The notes: generated by a model not told the origin, from the sequence alone. 64,000 nt of DNA from DASUSH01 sp963785155 (GCA_963785155.1 CAWAUB010000004.1:434001-498000), one strand, 5' to 3'. Positions 34,424-46,039 are shown, numbered from the stretch's first letter. A program made the numbers and translations.

Positions 34424-34798
34424 TTACTCCTGATCCTCGTCGGGGGTGAGCGCGATGCTCACGTGGCAGGTGCGCTTGTCGATGCGGGTCGCGCGGCCGC
34501 GGGCGCGGGCGCGCCAGCGGCGCAGGGTCGGGCCCTCGTCGACGTTGATCGCGACGATCTTCATCTCCTCGGCGACAAGATCGTGGTTGTTCTCCGCGTT
34601 CGCCATCGCGGACTCGAGAAGCTTCTGGATGTCCCGAGCGGCTCCGCGGGGAGAAAAGTTCAGGAGCGCGATCGCGTCGATGACCGGCTTGCCGCGAACC
34701 TGATCGGCGACGAGGCGCGCCTTCTGCGGGGTCACCCGCACGTACTTGGCGCTCGCGCGGACCACGGGTGCCTCGGTCTCTTTCTGCTTGGTGGCCAA
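34424..34798 (-). CDS. rplV: 50S ribosomal protein L22
   Basis: 124 residues. VRASAKYVRVTPQKARLVAD and the loop sequence KIVAINVDEGPTLRRWRARA-type end are typical. Its hairpin lines the exit tunnel near the macrolide site. Standard order rpsS-rplV-rpsC. Confidence 0.96.
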   Translation of the reverse strand: MATKQKETEAPVVRASAKYVRVTPQKARLVADQVRGKPVIDAIALLNFSPRGAARDIQKLLESAMANAENNHDLVAEEMKIVAINVDEGPTLRRWRARARGRATRIDKRTCHVSIALTPDEDQE

Positions 34799-34801
34799 GG
34801 T

Positions 34802-35083
34802 CTACCTCTCAGCCGCCTTCGAACCGGAGCCCGAATGGGCGCGGAAGGTGCGCGTCGGCGCGAACTCGCCGAGCTTGTGGCCGACCATCGACTCGGAGAT
34901 GAAGACAGGGACGTGCTTGCGGCCGTCGTGGACGGCGATCGTGTGCCCGACCATCTCGGGGAAGACCACCGAGGACCGCGACCAGGTCTTGATCATCTGC
35001 TTGTCGCCGGACTCGTTCATCTTCACGATCCGCCCCATCAGGCGCTCCTCGACGAACGGTCCCTTCTTCGTGGATCTACCCAA
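34802..35083 (-). CDS. rpsS: 30S ribosomal protein S19
   Basis: 93 residues, normal. GRSTKKGPFVEERLMGRIVK and GHKLGEFAPTRTFRAHSGSG are diagnostic. It contacts A-site tRNA and S13 in the head. Confidence 0.96.
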   Translation of the reverse strand: MGRSTKKGPFVEERLMGRIVKMNESGDKQMIKTWSRSSVVFPEMVGHTIAVHDGRKHVPVFISESMVGHKLGEFAPTRTFRAHSGSGSKAAER

Positions 35084-35092
35084 AGCTCTGCC

Positions 35093-35938
35093 CTACTTCC
35101 TCTTCTTCTTGCCGCGGCGCCGGCCGCGGACGATCATTGCGTCGGAGGCCTTGCCCTTCTTGCGGGTCCGGTAGCCGAGCGTCGGCTTACCCCATGGGGT
35201 CACCGGGTGGCCACCGGGCGTGTGATGGGCCTCGCCGCCACCGTGCGGGTGGTCGACCGGGTTCATCGCGACGCCGCGGGTCTGCGGGCGCTTGCCCTTG
35301 TGCCGGTTGCGCCCGGCCTTGCCGATCTTCACGTTCTGGTGCTCCGCGTTGGAGAGCGTGCCGACGGTCGCCCGGCATTCGCCGCGGACCATGCGCATCT
35401 CCGAGGAGGGCAGGCGCAGCGTCACCATCGGGCCCTCCTTCGCGACGACCTGGATCTCGCCGCCCGCCGCACGGCCCAGCCGGCCGCCCTGGCCGGGGAC
35501 CAGCTCCACGTTGTGGACGATGGTGCCGGTCGGTATGCGGGCGAGCGGGAGCGCGTTGCCGGGCCGGATGTCGGCCTTCTCACCGGACTCGATGACCTCG
35601 CCGGGCTTGATGCCCTGCGGGGCGAGGATGTAGCGCTTCTCGCCGTCCACGTAGTGCAGCAGCGCGATGTAACAGGTCCGGTTGGGGTCGTACTCGATCG
35701 TCGCGACCTTCGCCGGGATCCCGTCCTTGGTCCGCTTGAAGTCGATCTGGCGGTAGCGGCGCTTCGCCCCGCCGCCGCGGTGGCGGCTCGTGACGCGGCC
35801 GTAGGAATTGCGGCCACCGGACTTCGAGGTGCCCTTCGTGAGGGCCTTGTTCGGCTTCGTCTCGGTGACCTCCTCGCGCAGCTGGTAGGTCGCGAAACGG
35901 CGTCCGGGGCTCGTCGGCTTTGTCTTGCGAATCGCCAT
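35093..35938 (-). CDS. rplB: 50S ribosomal protein L2
   Basis: 281 residues, normal. The C-terminal GVAMNPVDHPHGGGEAHHTP with the peptidyl-transferase-associated His is present, as is RNSYGRVTSRHRGGGAKRRY. It is needed for subunit association and peptide-bond formation. Confidence 0.97.
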   Translation of the reverse strand: MAIRKTKPTSPGRRFATYQLREEVTETKPNKALTKGTSKSGGRNSYGRVTSRHRGGGAKRRYRQIDFKRTKDGIPAKVATIEYDPNRTCYIALLHYVDGEKRYILAPQGIKPGEVIESGEKADIRPGNALPLARIPTGTIVHNVELVPGQGGRLGRAAGGEIQVVAKEGPMVTLRLPSSEMRMVRGECRATVGTLSNAEHQNVKIGKAGRNRHKGKRPQTRGVAMNPVDHPHGGGEAHHTPGGHPVTPWGKPTLGYRTRKKGKASDAMIVRGRRRGKKKRK

Positions 35939-35940
35939 GA

Positions 35941-36234
35941 CTACTCCGTCGCCGCGCCTTCGAAGAGCTCGATCTTCTCGCCGGGGCCGAGCTGGACGAC
36001 CGCCTTCTTCCAGGCGCGGGTCGTGCCCGTGTGCTGGCCGCGGCGCTTCGGCTTCGCGCGGACGTGGGCGGTGCGCACGGAGGTGACGTTGACGCCGAAG
36101 ATCTCCTCGACCGCGTGCGAGATCTGGTGCTTGTGCGCGCGGTCGGCGACGCGGAAGGTGTACTTGCCCTCCGACATGAGCGCGTAGCTCTTCTCGGAGA
36201 TGACCGGCTCGATGATCACCTGGCGGATGTCCAT
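35941..36234 (-). CDS. rplW: 50S ribosomal protein L23
   Basis: 97 residues from the ATG at 36234, overlapping the rplD stop. DIRQVIIEPVISEKSYALMS and RAKPKRRGQHTGTTRAWKKA are diagnostic. It is the docking site for trigger factor and SRP at the tunnel exit. Confidence 0.95.
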   Translation of the reverse strand: MDIRQVIIEPVISEKSYALMSEGKYTFRVADRAHKHQISHAVEEIFGVNVTSVRTAHVRAKPKRRGQHTGTTRAWKKAVVQLGPGEKIELFEGAATE

Positions 36235-36893
36235 CAGGAATCGTCCCCGTTCTCGCCGGAGCCGGAACGCTTCACATCGCCGGCCCGGGTCTTCAGGACC
36301 TCGAGGGCCGGCTCGGAGACGACCAGGGACTTCGCGCGCACCAGGTCGGCGACCGCGACGGCGCTCGCCGGCATCACGACGACCCGGGGGATGTTGCGAA
36401 AGCTCATCTGGGCCTCGGCCTCCTCGGCGTCGAGGAGGATCAGGGTCGGGCCACGCTGGCCCCACTTGGTGAGGGACTCCGCTGCCTGCTTGGTGGCCGG
36501 CTTGTCGAACGTGCCGGCCTCGAGCACGGCGAGCGTGCCGCGCTCGGCGTGCACCGAGAGGGCGGAGCGGAGCGCGCGGCGGCGTGCCTTGCGGTTGACC
36601 TTCACGGTGTGGCTGCGCGGCTTCGGGCCGAACGCGGCGCCACCGCCACGGCGGGTCGGCGAGCTGAGCGCACCGACGCGGGCGCGGCCGGTGCCCTTCT
36701 GCCGCCAGGCCTTGGCGCCGGTCATCGAGACCTCGCCCCGGCCGAGCGTGGACGCTGTGCCGCGGCGCCGTGCGGCCAGGTCGGCACGAGCGGTCTCGTG
36801 CACGAGCGACTCGTGGAAGGGCTCGCCGAAGAGGGCCTCGTCGAGGTCCGCCTTGGCCTGCTTGCCGAGCTTGGGTGCCTTCGGGGCGGCCAT
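36234..36893 (-). CDS. rplD: 50S ribosomal protein L4
   Basis: 219 residues. The internal loop with WRQKGTGRARVGALSSPTRR and GGGAAFGPKPRSHTVKVNRK is typical. It lines the exit tunnel and can regulate the S10 operon in some bacteria. The start overlaps the rplC stop by one base. Confidence 0.96.
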   Translation of the reverse strand: MAAPKAPKLGKQAKADLDEALFGEPFHESLVHETARADLAARRRGTASTLGRGEVSMTGAKAWRQKGTGRARVGALSSPTRRGGGAAFGPKPRSHTVKVNRKARRRALRSALSVHAERGTLAVLEAGTFDKPATKQAAESLTKWGQRGPTLILLDAEEAEAQMSFRNIPRVVVMPASAVAVADLVRAKSLVVSEPALEVLKTRAGDVKRSGSGENGDDS

Positions 36894-37510
36894 CAGTCGC
36901 TCCGCACCTCCACGGTGCCGTTCTTGGGCCCGGGGACCGAGCCGCGAACCAACAGAAGGTTGTTCTCGGCGTCGACCCGGTGGACCGTCAGGCCGCGCTG
37001 GGTGACCCGGCCGCCGCCCATCCGGCCCGGCATGCGCATCCCCTTGAAGATCCGGGCGGGGTCGGCGCTGGCGCCGGCGGAGCCCGGGGCGCGGACGTTG
37101 TGCGAACCGTGTGTCACCGGGCCGCGGCTGAAGTTATGGCGCTTGATCGTGCCCTGGAAGCCCTTGCCGATCGCGGTCGCGGAGACCTTGATCTTCTGGC
37201 CCGGCTCGAAGGACTCGACGGTGACGTCCTCGCCGATCTCGAACTCGACGTCGGGATCGCGGAACTCGGCGAGCGTGCGGCTCGGGGGCGCGCCGGCCTT
37301 CTTCAGATGGCCCAGCTCCCCGCCGGAGAGCTTGCGCTCGGCGACCTCGTCGAAGGCGAGCTGGACGGCCGAGTAGCCGTCACGGTCGGGGTTGCGGACC
37401 GCGGTCACCTTGCAGGGGCCGGCCTCGATCACCGTCACGGGCGTCACCGTGCCGTCTTCGTCGAAGACCTGGGTCATTCCGACCTTCTTGCCGAGGATCT
37501 GACTCAACAA
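36893..37510 (-). CDS. rplC: 50S ribosomal protein L3
   Basis: 205 residues. LGKKVGMTQVFDEDGTVTPV and the loop KGMRMPGRMGGGRVTQRGLT are diagnostic. It reaches the peptidyl-transferase centre. It starts 10 nt after rpsJ. Confidence 0.97.
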   Translation of the reverse strand: MLSQILGKKVGMTQVFDEDGTVTPVTVIEAGPCKVTAVRNPDRDGYSAVQLAFDEVAERKLSGGELGHLKKAGAPPSRTLAEFRDPDVEFEIGEDVTVESFEPGQKIKVSATAIGKGFQGTIKRHNFSRGPVTHGSHNVRAPGSAGASADPARIFKGMRMPGRMGGGRVTQRGLTVHRVDAENNLLLVRGSVPGPKNGTVEVRSD

Positions 37511-37520
37511 ACTCCTCCCC

Positions 37521-37844
37521 CTACCCGAGCTTGATCTCGACGTCGACGCCGGCCGGAAGCGTGTCGATCCGCTGCAGCTCGTCGACGGTCTTCGGGTTCG
37601 GGTCGTTGATGTCGATCAGCCGCTTGTGGGTGCGGATCTCGAAGTGCTCGCGCGAGTCCTTGTCCTTGAACGGCGACTTGATCACGCAGTAGACGTTCTT
37701 GTCCGTGGGCAGGGGGACCGGGCCCGAGATCGTCGCGCCGGTACGCGTGGCGACCTCGACGATCTCGCGCGCAGCGCGATCGATCGCGTCGTGGTCGTAC
37801 GCCTTGAGGCGGATTCGGATTTTGCTTGCGGCTATTGAGGCCAA
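37521..37844 (-). CDS. rpsJ: 30S ribosomal protein S10
   Basis: 107 residues from a TTG. KIRIRLKAYDHDAIDRAARE and the C-terminal RIDTLPAGVDVEIKLG are typical. Besides its ribosomal role it is NusE in antitermination. It is the first gene of the S10-spc cluster running leftward to map. The first seven residues are unusual and the true start could lie slightly downstream. Confidence 0.95.
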   Translation of the reverse strand: MASIAASKIRIRLKAYDHDAIDRAAREIVEVATRTGATISGPVPLPTDKNVYCVIKSPFKDKDSREHFEIRTHKRLIDINDPNPKTVDELQRIDTLPAGVDVEIKLG

Positions 37845-37981
37845 TTTCTTTTCGATTCTCTTGTTGAGTTATTTGTGTCGGGTCTTAGGGCGCAAATAGG
37901 GCGCCGCCCCTTGAAACTTGGGGGCGCCGCCCCGGTCGTATGTCTCGTCTTCCTTTCGACTCGCTTTGTTCGCGAGCCGCG
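37845..37981 (-). promoter_or_regulatory. S10-operon leader with twin palindromes
   Basis: Two copies of the self-complementary GGGCGCCGCCCC (37899-37910 and 37922-37933) can each form a hairpin, or the pair can form alternatives. Between them and the rpsJ start is an unusually AT-rich leader of about 55 nt. The promoter must be here or just upstream, since a terminator for tuf precedes it. A regulatory leader is likely, but the mechanism cannot be read. Confidence 0.45.
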
Positions 37982-38010
37982 AAAAGGGCCGGTCTGGGAA
38001 GACCGGCCCT
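37982..38010 (-). terminator. Rho-independent terminator after tuf
   Basis: On the minus strand an 11-bp perfect stem (AGGGCCGGTCT/AGACCGGCCCT) with a 4-nt loop is followed by a TTTT run. It lies 12 nt after the tuf stop and separates the str-type unit from the S10 operon. Confidence 0.9.
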
Positions 38011-38021
38011 CGTGAGGGTCG

Positions 38022-39209
<1,188 letters not shown>

Positions 39210-39315
39210 CTCGCTCCTCTAGCTCCTTGGAATTCGTCTGACTCGGTTTCTAAGTTCTGCTGGGTGTTTACCGCCCAGGTCGCCCTGAGGGCAACCCCTG
39301 GAAGGTACAAGACAA

Positions 39316-41439
<2,124 letters not shown>

Positions 41440-41518
41440 TTGATCCGTACAGTTCGCAGGGAAAGGGTTTGTCGGGGCAAGGAGAGGAGAGTTCCGTTAC
41501 AAGTCGGTTTCGGGGCAC

Positions 41519-41538
41519 GAAAAAGGCCCTTGCGGGCC
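41519..41538 (-). terminator. Terminator-like hairpin in the fusA leader
   Basis: On the minus strand GGCCC-GCAA-GGGCC is followed directly by TTTTT. It lies about 80 nt upstream of the fusA ATG. It could be an attenuator for fusA-tuf or the remnant terminator of an ancestral rpsG transcript. Confidence 0.55.
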
Positions 41539-41661
41539 CGGAGCACATCCGATTTCTCGGCCCGGTGAAACCTCTATGTAGTGCGGCTCTCCATGGAATG
41601 GAATCCAGGCTCATGCGCCAGCTCGAGCCAGGCGTGAGCGACGAATGAGTTTAGCAGGAAG

Positions 41662-42759
41662 ATGACCACCTCCAGAGACCCGAAAACCCCCCGCAAGAGC
41701 GCCAAATCCAGGGCTTCCGACAGCTCCGGGAAGGGCTACCGCACGCCGCTTTCGCGCCGCCTCAGGTATTGGTTCCAGGACGCGGGCTACGCGTTCAAGA
41801 AGGCCACCCGGCGGGTCACCGATCCGGTTCGTGACAAGGCCTCGGGACCGAAGCCGGCGTCCAAGCGGCAGGCGCGCCAGAGCTCAGCGGAACCCAAGCC
41901 GGCCGCCTCCCGTCGGGAAGACGGCCGGCGCGGCGGCTCGCGAAGACGGCGGCGCGGCAAGGAGCCGGTCTCGGGAGCCCGCGAGCTCGGCGAGCGGCCC
42001 AGGACCCCGGGCGCGAAGCCTGAGCGACGTCGTCCGAAGGCGCCCGCGCGTCCACGCAGGCAGCGGCCGGCTCGGGAGAGGCCCAGCGGCGCCGGTGTGG
42101 CGGCCGCGATCACCCGATTCGGCGAGCGCGCCTCAAAGCTGATCCTGGGCGTCCTCGCCCCGCTGGCGGGGCCGCTCGCTGCGCTGAGCGCGCTCGCCGG
42201 GCGTGCGCTGCGCGCCCTCGAGTCCGCGATCACGCCCCTTCGCGCCACGATCGCGGTCACGGCGCTGGCGGCGATCCTGCTCGGCGTCTCCCAGTTCGTG
42301 GACTACCGCGGCGTCGCGGTGGGGGTCGCCGACTACTCGGCGTACGCGGACGTCGAGGTGGTGGCGCCCGCGCCGCAGGTGGACCGCCAGCCCGCCGGAT
42401 CCGCCCACGCCTACGCGCTGATCCCTGTGGCCATCCTGGCGCTCGCCTGCCTGGTCGCGTGCCTGCGCGGCCGCTGGCAGTTCGGCCGCCTCGTCGCCCT
42501 GCTCGGCGTGATCGCGATCGCGATCGTCGTCATCGTCGACGTCCCGGCCGGCCTCGACGAGGGCGAGCAGGCGATCGCCTACGCAGGCGTCGAGGCGCAG
42601 CTGGTCGAGGGCTTCTACGCCCAGCTCGTCTCCGCAGCGGTCATGGTCGCCGGCGGCCTCCTGGTCGCGCACTACGCGCGTCTGGAGAGCGGTCGCAGCC
42701 CACGCACCCGCCGGCGTCGGTCCGGCGCCGTCGCGACGCCCCGAGCGAGGGCCGCGTGA
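41662..42759 (+). CDS. Membrane protein with long basic N-terminal region
   Basis: 365 residues. The first 150 or so are rich in Arg, Lys, Pro and Ser (DGRRGGSRRRRRGKEPVSG) and likely disordered in the cytoplasm. Four hydrophobic segments follow (about 192-212, 250-270, 278-298, 322-342), with an extracytoplasmic loop containing YADVEVVAPAPQVDRQPAGS. No family was recognised. An AGGAAG site precedes the ATG. Its stop overlaps the GTG of the next gene (GTGA), so the two form an operon, inserted between rpsG and fusA. Confidence 0.7.
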   Translation: MTTSRDPKTPRKSAKSRASDSSGKGYRTPLSRRLRYWFQDAGYAFKKATRRVTDPVRDKASGPKPASKRQARQSSAEPKPAASRREDGRRGGSRRRRRGKEPVSGARELGERPRTPGAKPERRRPKAPARPRRQRPARERPSGAGVAAAITRFGERASKLILGVLAPLAGPLAALSALAGRALRALESAITPLRATIAVTALAAILLGVSQFVDYRGVAVGVADYSAYADVEVVAPAPQVDRQPAGSAHAYALIPVAILALACLVACLRGRWQFGRLVALLGVIAIAIVVIVDVPAGLDEGEQAIAYAGVEAQLVEGFYAQLVSAAVMVAGGLLVAHYARLESGRSPRTRRRRSGAVATPRARAA

Positions 42760-43448
42760 GCTCGGCGCCCAAGACGAAGCCGAAGCGCAGGCGCCGTGCC
42801 AAGTCCGACGGCGGCCGCAAGCTGCCGGCGGTCGAGTACCTGCTCGTGGCGGCATGCCTCGCCTCCGCCATCGTCCTCATGGTCTCCGAGCTCGCCACGA
42901 CCTTCCAGCTCGTCAATCCGGGCGGCGAGGCGCTCGATCCGGCCGGCGGGGTCGGTGTCTCCGGCGGCGAGCGCCACGGCTACGTGATGTTCGTGATCTC
43001 GTTCTTCGCGCTGTTCTGCCTGGCCCTCGCCGTGCTCGGCGGCTCGAAGCCGGCCGCGATGGCCGTCGCCGTGGCGGGCGGCCTGGCCCTGCTCCTCTTC
43101 CTGATCACCGACCTCCCGGACGCCGGCCAGGAGGGGGCGCTGAACGAGCCCGTCTTCCTCGCCAACGCCGAGGTCGTTCCGAGAACCGGGTTCTGGCTCG
43201 AGCTGATCGGTGCGCTCGGGCTCGCGGTCAGCGGCGCGGCGCTGGCGACGCTTACGCCCGAGCAGCTATCGATCGGCGAGCGCTGGGCCGCACGGCGCAA
43301 GGGCGAGAAGGACGAGGAGGCCGGCGCCGGCGGGACTGACGACGAGGCGAAGCCGCCGTCGAAGCCCAGGCGCCGCGAGGAGTCGGAGAAGCCTTCGGAC
43401 CGCGTGAAGGACCGGGTGGAGCGCGCCCGGCGGCGGGGGGCGGACTAG
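42756..43448 (+). CDS. Membrane protein with charged ends, unknown function
   Basis: 230 residues from a GTG overlapping the previous stop. Basic N terminus (KTKPKRRRRAKSDGGRK), then four hydrophobic segments between about 25 and 165, and a charged C-terminal tail (KPRRREESEKPSDRVKDRVE) likely in the cytoplasm. The topology resembles its upstream neighbour, suggesting paired subunits or distant paralogues. A 33-nt piece of its 5' end resembles sequence at about 43600. Confidence 0.7.
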   Translation: MSSAPKTKPKRRRRAKSDGGRKLPAVEYLLVAACLASAIVLMVSELATTFQLVNPGGEALDPAGGVGVSGGERHGYVMFVISFFALFCLALAVLGGSKPAAMAVAVAGGLALLLFLITDLPDAGQEGALNEPVFLANAEVVPRTGFWLELIGALGLAVSGAALATLTPEQLSIGERWAARRKGEKDEEAGAGGTDDEAKPPSKPRRREESEKPSDRVKDRVERARRRGAD

Positions 43449-43524
43449 GCGCGGGGCCGCTGCCGCGCACGAAAAACTGCGGCTAGTAAGGGGTAGGGGC
43501 CGAAACCGGGGGGAGAATCGGGGC

Positions 43525-43568
43525 GCCGTCCTGCTTTACCCACCGTATGCGTGGGCAAACAGGACGGC
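43525..43568. terminator. Two-tier inverted repeat between convergent genes
   Basis: Outer arms GCCGTCCTG/CAGGACGGC (9 bp) and inner arms CCCAC/GTGGG (5 bp). It lies between the membrane-protein operon and rpsG, so it may terminate both. There is no U-run. A second small hairpin (AGGCGC/GCGCCT, about 43655-43675) lies closer to the rpsG stop. Confidence 0.45.
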
Positions 43569-43695
43569 GGACCGATTGACTCTCCGGCTCAGGCGGAGAA
43601 GCCGGAGCGCAGGCGCCGAAGAGCAAGTCTGACAAGACGACCGAGGTCGCAGCCAGGCGCAGCTTTGCAGCGCCTGAGCCCGGATTACCAGCGGT
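43551..43695 (+). pseudogene. Possible 5' remnant of a paralogue of the 42756 gene
   Basis: A GTG at 43551 opens a 47-codon frame (GKQDGGPIDSPAQAEKPERR) that ends inside rpsG. The segment AAGCCGGAGCGCAGGCGCCG and the following AGCAAGTCTGAC resemble the 5' end of the gene at 42756, which encodes KPKRRRRAKSD. It looks like a truncated duplicate. The evidence is a short match only. Confidence 0.25.
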
Positions 43696-44155
43696 AGTGG
43701 GCGAAGGCCTTGTTGGCCTGCGCCATGCGGTAGATGTCGTCCTTGCGCTTCCAGGCGCCGCCCTGCTGCTGGGTCGAGTCGGAAATCTCGTTGGCGAGGC
43801 GCTCGGCCATCGACTTCTCGCGGCGGTTGCGGGCGAACTCGACGAGCCAGCGGACCGCGAGGGTGCGGGCGCGGCGGGCGGGGACCTCGACCGGGACCTG
43901 GTAGGTGGCGCCGCCGACGCGGCGGGAGCGCACCTCGAGGACGGGGGTCAATTCCTTGATCGCCTCGTCGAGGACCTCGACGGGCGGGCGGCCGGTGCGC
44001 TCGCCGACGATCGCGAGGGCGTCGTAGACGATCTGCTCGGCCCTGGACTTCTTGCCGCCGACCATGACCTTGTTGATCACCTGCTGGACGAGGCGGCTGC
44101 GGTGCTGCGAGTCCTGCTCGATCGGGCGGATCTGCGCCCGGGCTCGACGCGGCAT
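43685..44155 (-). CDS. rpsG: 30S ribosomal protein S7
   Basis: 156 residues from the ATG at 44155, overlapping the rpsL stop. PRRARAQIRPIEQD and the RVGGATYQVPVEVPARRART motif are diagnostic. It initiates head assembly and contacts E- and P-site tRNAs. The frame is open further upstream over rpsL but that is not coding. Confidence 0.96.
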   Translation of the reverse strand: MPRRARAQIRPIEQDSQHRSRLVQQVINKVMVGGKKSRAEQIVYDALAIVGERTGRPPVEVLDEAIKELTPVLEVRSRRVGGATYQVPVEVPARRARTLAVRWLVEFARNRREKSMAERLANEISDSTQQQGGAWKRKDDIYRMAQANKAFAHYRW

Positions 44156-44547
44156 CAGCGCTTCACGCCGTACATCGAACGCGACTGCTTGCGGTCGGAG
44201 ACGCCGGAGGCGTCGAGCGTGCCGCGGATCACCTTGTAGCGGACGCCGGGAAGGTCCTTGACGCGGCCGCCGCGGACGAGCACGACCGAGTGCTCCTGAA
44301 GGTTGTGGCCCTCGCCGGGGATGTAGCTGGTGACCTCCATCCCGTTGGTGAGCCGGACACGGGCGACCTTGCGCAGAGCCGAGTTCGGCTTCTTCGGCGT
44401 CGCCGTGTAGACGCGCGTGCACACGCCTCGCCGCTGGGGCGCGGCGATGCGACGCTTGCGGCCCTGACCGGACTTGAGACCGGGGGTCGCCGTCTTCTTC
44501 TTCGGGCGCTTGCGGCCCTTGCGGATGAGCTGATTCGTGCTCGGCAC
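44155..44547 (-). CDS. rpsL: 30S ribosomal protein S12
   Basis: 130 residues from a GTG. PSTNQLIRKGRKRPKKK and the streptomycin-region loop TPKKPNSALRKVARVRLTNG with the usual Lys are visible, as is YIPGEGHNLQEHSVVLVRGG. It controls decoding accuracy. The wild-type lysines suggest streptomycin sensitivity at this site. A TACTAT box lies 8 nt upstream. Confidence 0.97.
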   Translation of the reverse strand: MPSTNQLIRKGRKRPKKKTATPGLKSGQGRKRRIAAPQRRGVCTRVYTATPKKPNSALRKVARVRLTNGMEVTSYIPGEGHNLQEHSVVLVRGGRVKDLPGVRYKVIRGTLDASGVSDRKQSRSMYGVKR

Positions 44548-44555
44548 GGGCGTGG

Positions 44556-44565
44556 ATAGTAGCGT
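44556..44565. promoter_or_regulatory. Overlapping divergent -10 boxes (rpsL and HAD-like gene)
   Basis: Minus strand: TACTAT (44556-44561), 8 nt before the rpsL GTG. Plus strand: TAGCGT (44560-44565), 7 nt before the ATG at 44573. The two boxes overlap by two bases in a 25-nt gap, so the two promoters should compete. Confidence 0.45.
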
Positions 44566-44572
44566 CAGGCCG

Positions 44573-45070
44573 ATGGCCGACCCACGACCGATCCTCGCCG
44601 TCGACGTCGATGGCGTGATCAGCCTGTTCGGCTTCGAGGAGGCGCTGACCGACGCTCCGGGGGAGGTGAAGCTGATCGACGGGATGGTTCACTGCATCTC
44701 GATCGCCGCCGGCGAACGGCTGCGGCGGCTGAGCGAGCACTACGACCTCGTCTGGGCAACGGGATGGGAAGAGCGCGCCGATGAGCACCTGCCGCCTCTC
44801 CTAGGCCTGCCCTACGGCCTTCCCGTTCTCACGTTCTCCGGCCGGGCGCGGTTCGGCACCGCCCACTGGAAGGTCGACGCGATCGAGGAGTACGCGGGCG
44901 ACCAGCCGCTCGCCTGGATCGACGACAACCTCGACGAGACGTGCCAGGACTGGGCGGCGCGGCGCAAGGCCCCCACCCTGCTCGTCCCGACCGAGTCCGA
45001 CCGCGGCCTCGAGGAGGCCCACGTCGACGCGTTGATCGGCTGGGTCGAGGCGGGCTTCGAGCCGGGCTGA
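44573..45070 (+). CDS. HAD-like hydrolase-fold protein
   Basis: 165 residues from the ATG at 44573. The HAD motif I is PILAVDVDGVISLF (DxDG), motif II may be ATGWEERAD, and the acidic motif IV is AWIDDNLDE. These fit small HAD-type phosphatases of unknown substrate. There is no signal peptide. Divergent from rpsL. Confidence 0.75.
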   Translation: MADPRPILAVDVDGVISLFGFEEALTDAPGEVKLIDGMVHCISIAAGERLRRLSEHYDLVWATGWEERADEHLPPLLGLPYGLPVLTFSGRARFGTAHWKVDAIEEYAGDQPLAWIDDNLDETCQDWAARRKAPTLLVPTESDRGLEEAHVDALIGWVEAGFEPG

Positions 45071-45100
45071 ATCGGTCAGCCCGGACGGTGCCGCGGGGGT

Positions 45101-45106
45101 TAGACT
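45101..45106 (+). promoter_or_regulatory. -10 box for the 45116 gene, leaderless type
   Basis: TAGACT ends 9 nt before the ATG at 45116, in the 45-nt gap after the HAD-like gene. Confidence 0.4.
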
Positions 45107-45115
45107 TTCCGCGGG

Positions 45116-45427
45116 ATGGAGGGCTTCTGGCCGATCTTTTTTCTTGGCGTGATTCTGAAGATCCCTGTCGCCTGCCTGCTCTACCTGGTCTGGTGGGCGA
45201 TCAAGCAGACCGATGCGCCCGCCGAGGCCCCGGAGGCGGGCGAGGAGCACGGCTTCCGCCGCTGGCGCCGCGAGCCAAAGAAGCCTCAGGGCCCCCGACG
45301 CGGCCCGCACGCGCCGGATGCCCGGCCGCTGCCCGACTGCCCGCCGGCCGGGCGGACCCGTGTGATCGCCCGCCCCGCGCCGGCGCTGACGGCGCGTGGT
45401 CGCGAGCGCGAGACGGCCGCGTCCTGA
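45116..45427 (+). CDS. Small single-pass membrane protein, unknown
   Basis: 103 residues. One hydrophobic segment at the N terminus (FWPIFFLGVILKIPVACLLY, to about residue 28), then a basic, proline-rich cytoplasmic tail (RRWRREPKKPQGPRRGPHAP). Low complexity; no family recognised. Codon use is like neighbouring genes, so it is probably real. Confidence 0.55.
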   Translation: MEGFWPIFFLGVILKIPVACLLYLVWWAIKQTDAPAEAPEAGEEHGFRRWRREPKKPQGPRRGPHAPDARPLPDCPPAGRTRVIARPAPALTARGRERETAAS

Positions 45428-45446
45428 TCAAGACCCCCCTAGGAAG

Positions 45447-45827
45447 TCAGTTCAGAGGTCCGGAGGATGTGAGTGCGAATGGCCTTGGCCACGCCTGCTC
45501 CAACTGGCCGCTCGCCCCGCGCGGGCGAGGGTCCCGGCCGACGACGGTGACTTCCGGAGTTGGTGGTCTTGGCAGGTAAGGGAGAGGGGAAAACCAGAGG
45601 TGGCCGGCTGAGCTGTGGCTGAGGTAGGCACCTCGCTCGCAGGCGAGCACGGGCGCCATCGCGTAGGCAAGCGGTGGGGTGATCGAGCCGAGGAGGTAGA
45701 CGCCTCGCCGGATCGGGCGCAGGTCCCCCGCTACGACGCGCCGATCGATCGCACCTGCCGAGAAGCCGATCGCCAGAAGCTGCGTCCGGGTGACGAGCGC
45801 GTGCTGGCGCGCCGCCAATCGACGCAT
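45447..45827 (-). pseudogene. N-terminal remnant of an AbiEi-antitoxin-type protein
   Basis: 126 codons from an ATG with GAGGAG upstream. MRRLAARQHALVTRTQLLAI, GFSAGAIDRRVVAGDLRPIR and RGVYLLG form the winged-helix N-terminal domain of AbiEi-type antitoxin/DUF559 proteins. The next segment (LSHSSAGHLWFSPLP, then EVTVVGRDP) is also family-like, after which the frame appears to slip (the KAIRTHILRTSELTS ending lies in another frame) and the C-terminal DUF559 domain is missing. It is a decayed gene. 45828-46026 holds no other gene. Confidence 0.65.
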
Positions 45828-45980
45828 CTGCTCCTCGAGCACCCGGATAACCCCCGGTCGGCCGCCGTCGGATGAGCGCGTCGGTCGTTTTCCCCGCATA
45901 CAGGGGTAAAGCCCCGTCGCGGGCTCCGCGCCCCCCACGCGTCGGGAGTTTTCCCCGCTCGGAAGGCGGGCGCCCCGAAG

Positions 45981-46039
45981 CTCCCCCTACAAGCCCCGCG
46001 ACCACGGCGTCTCGCGCCGCGGACGCAGCGACTTCGTCG

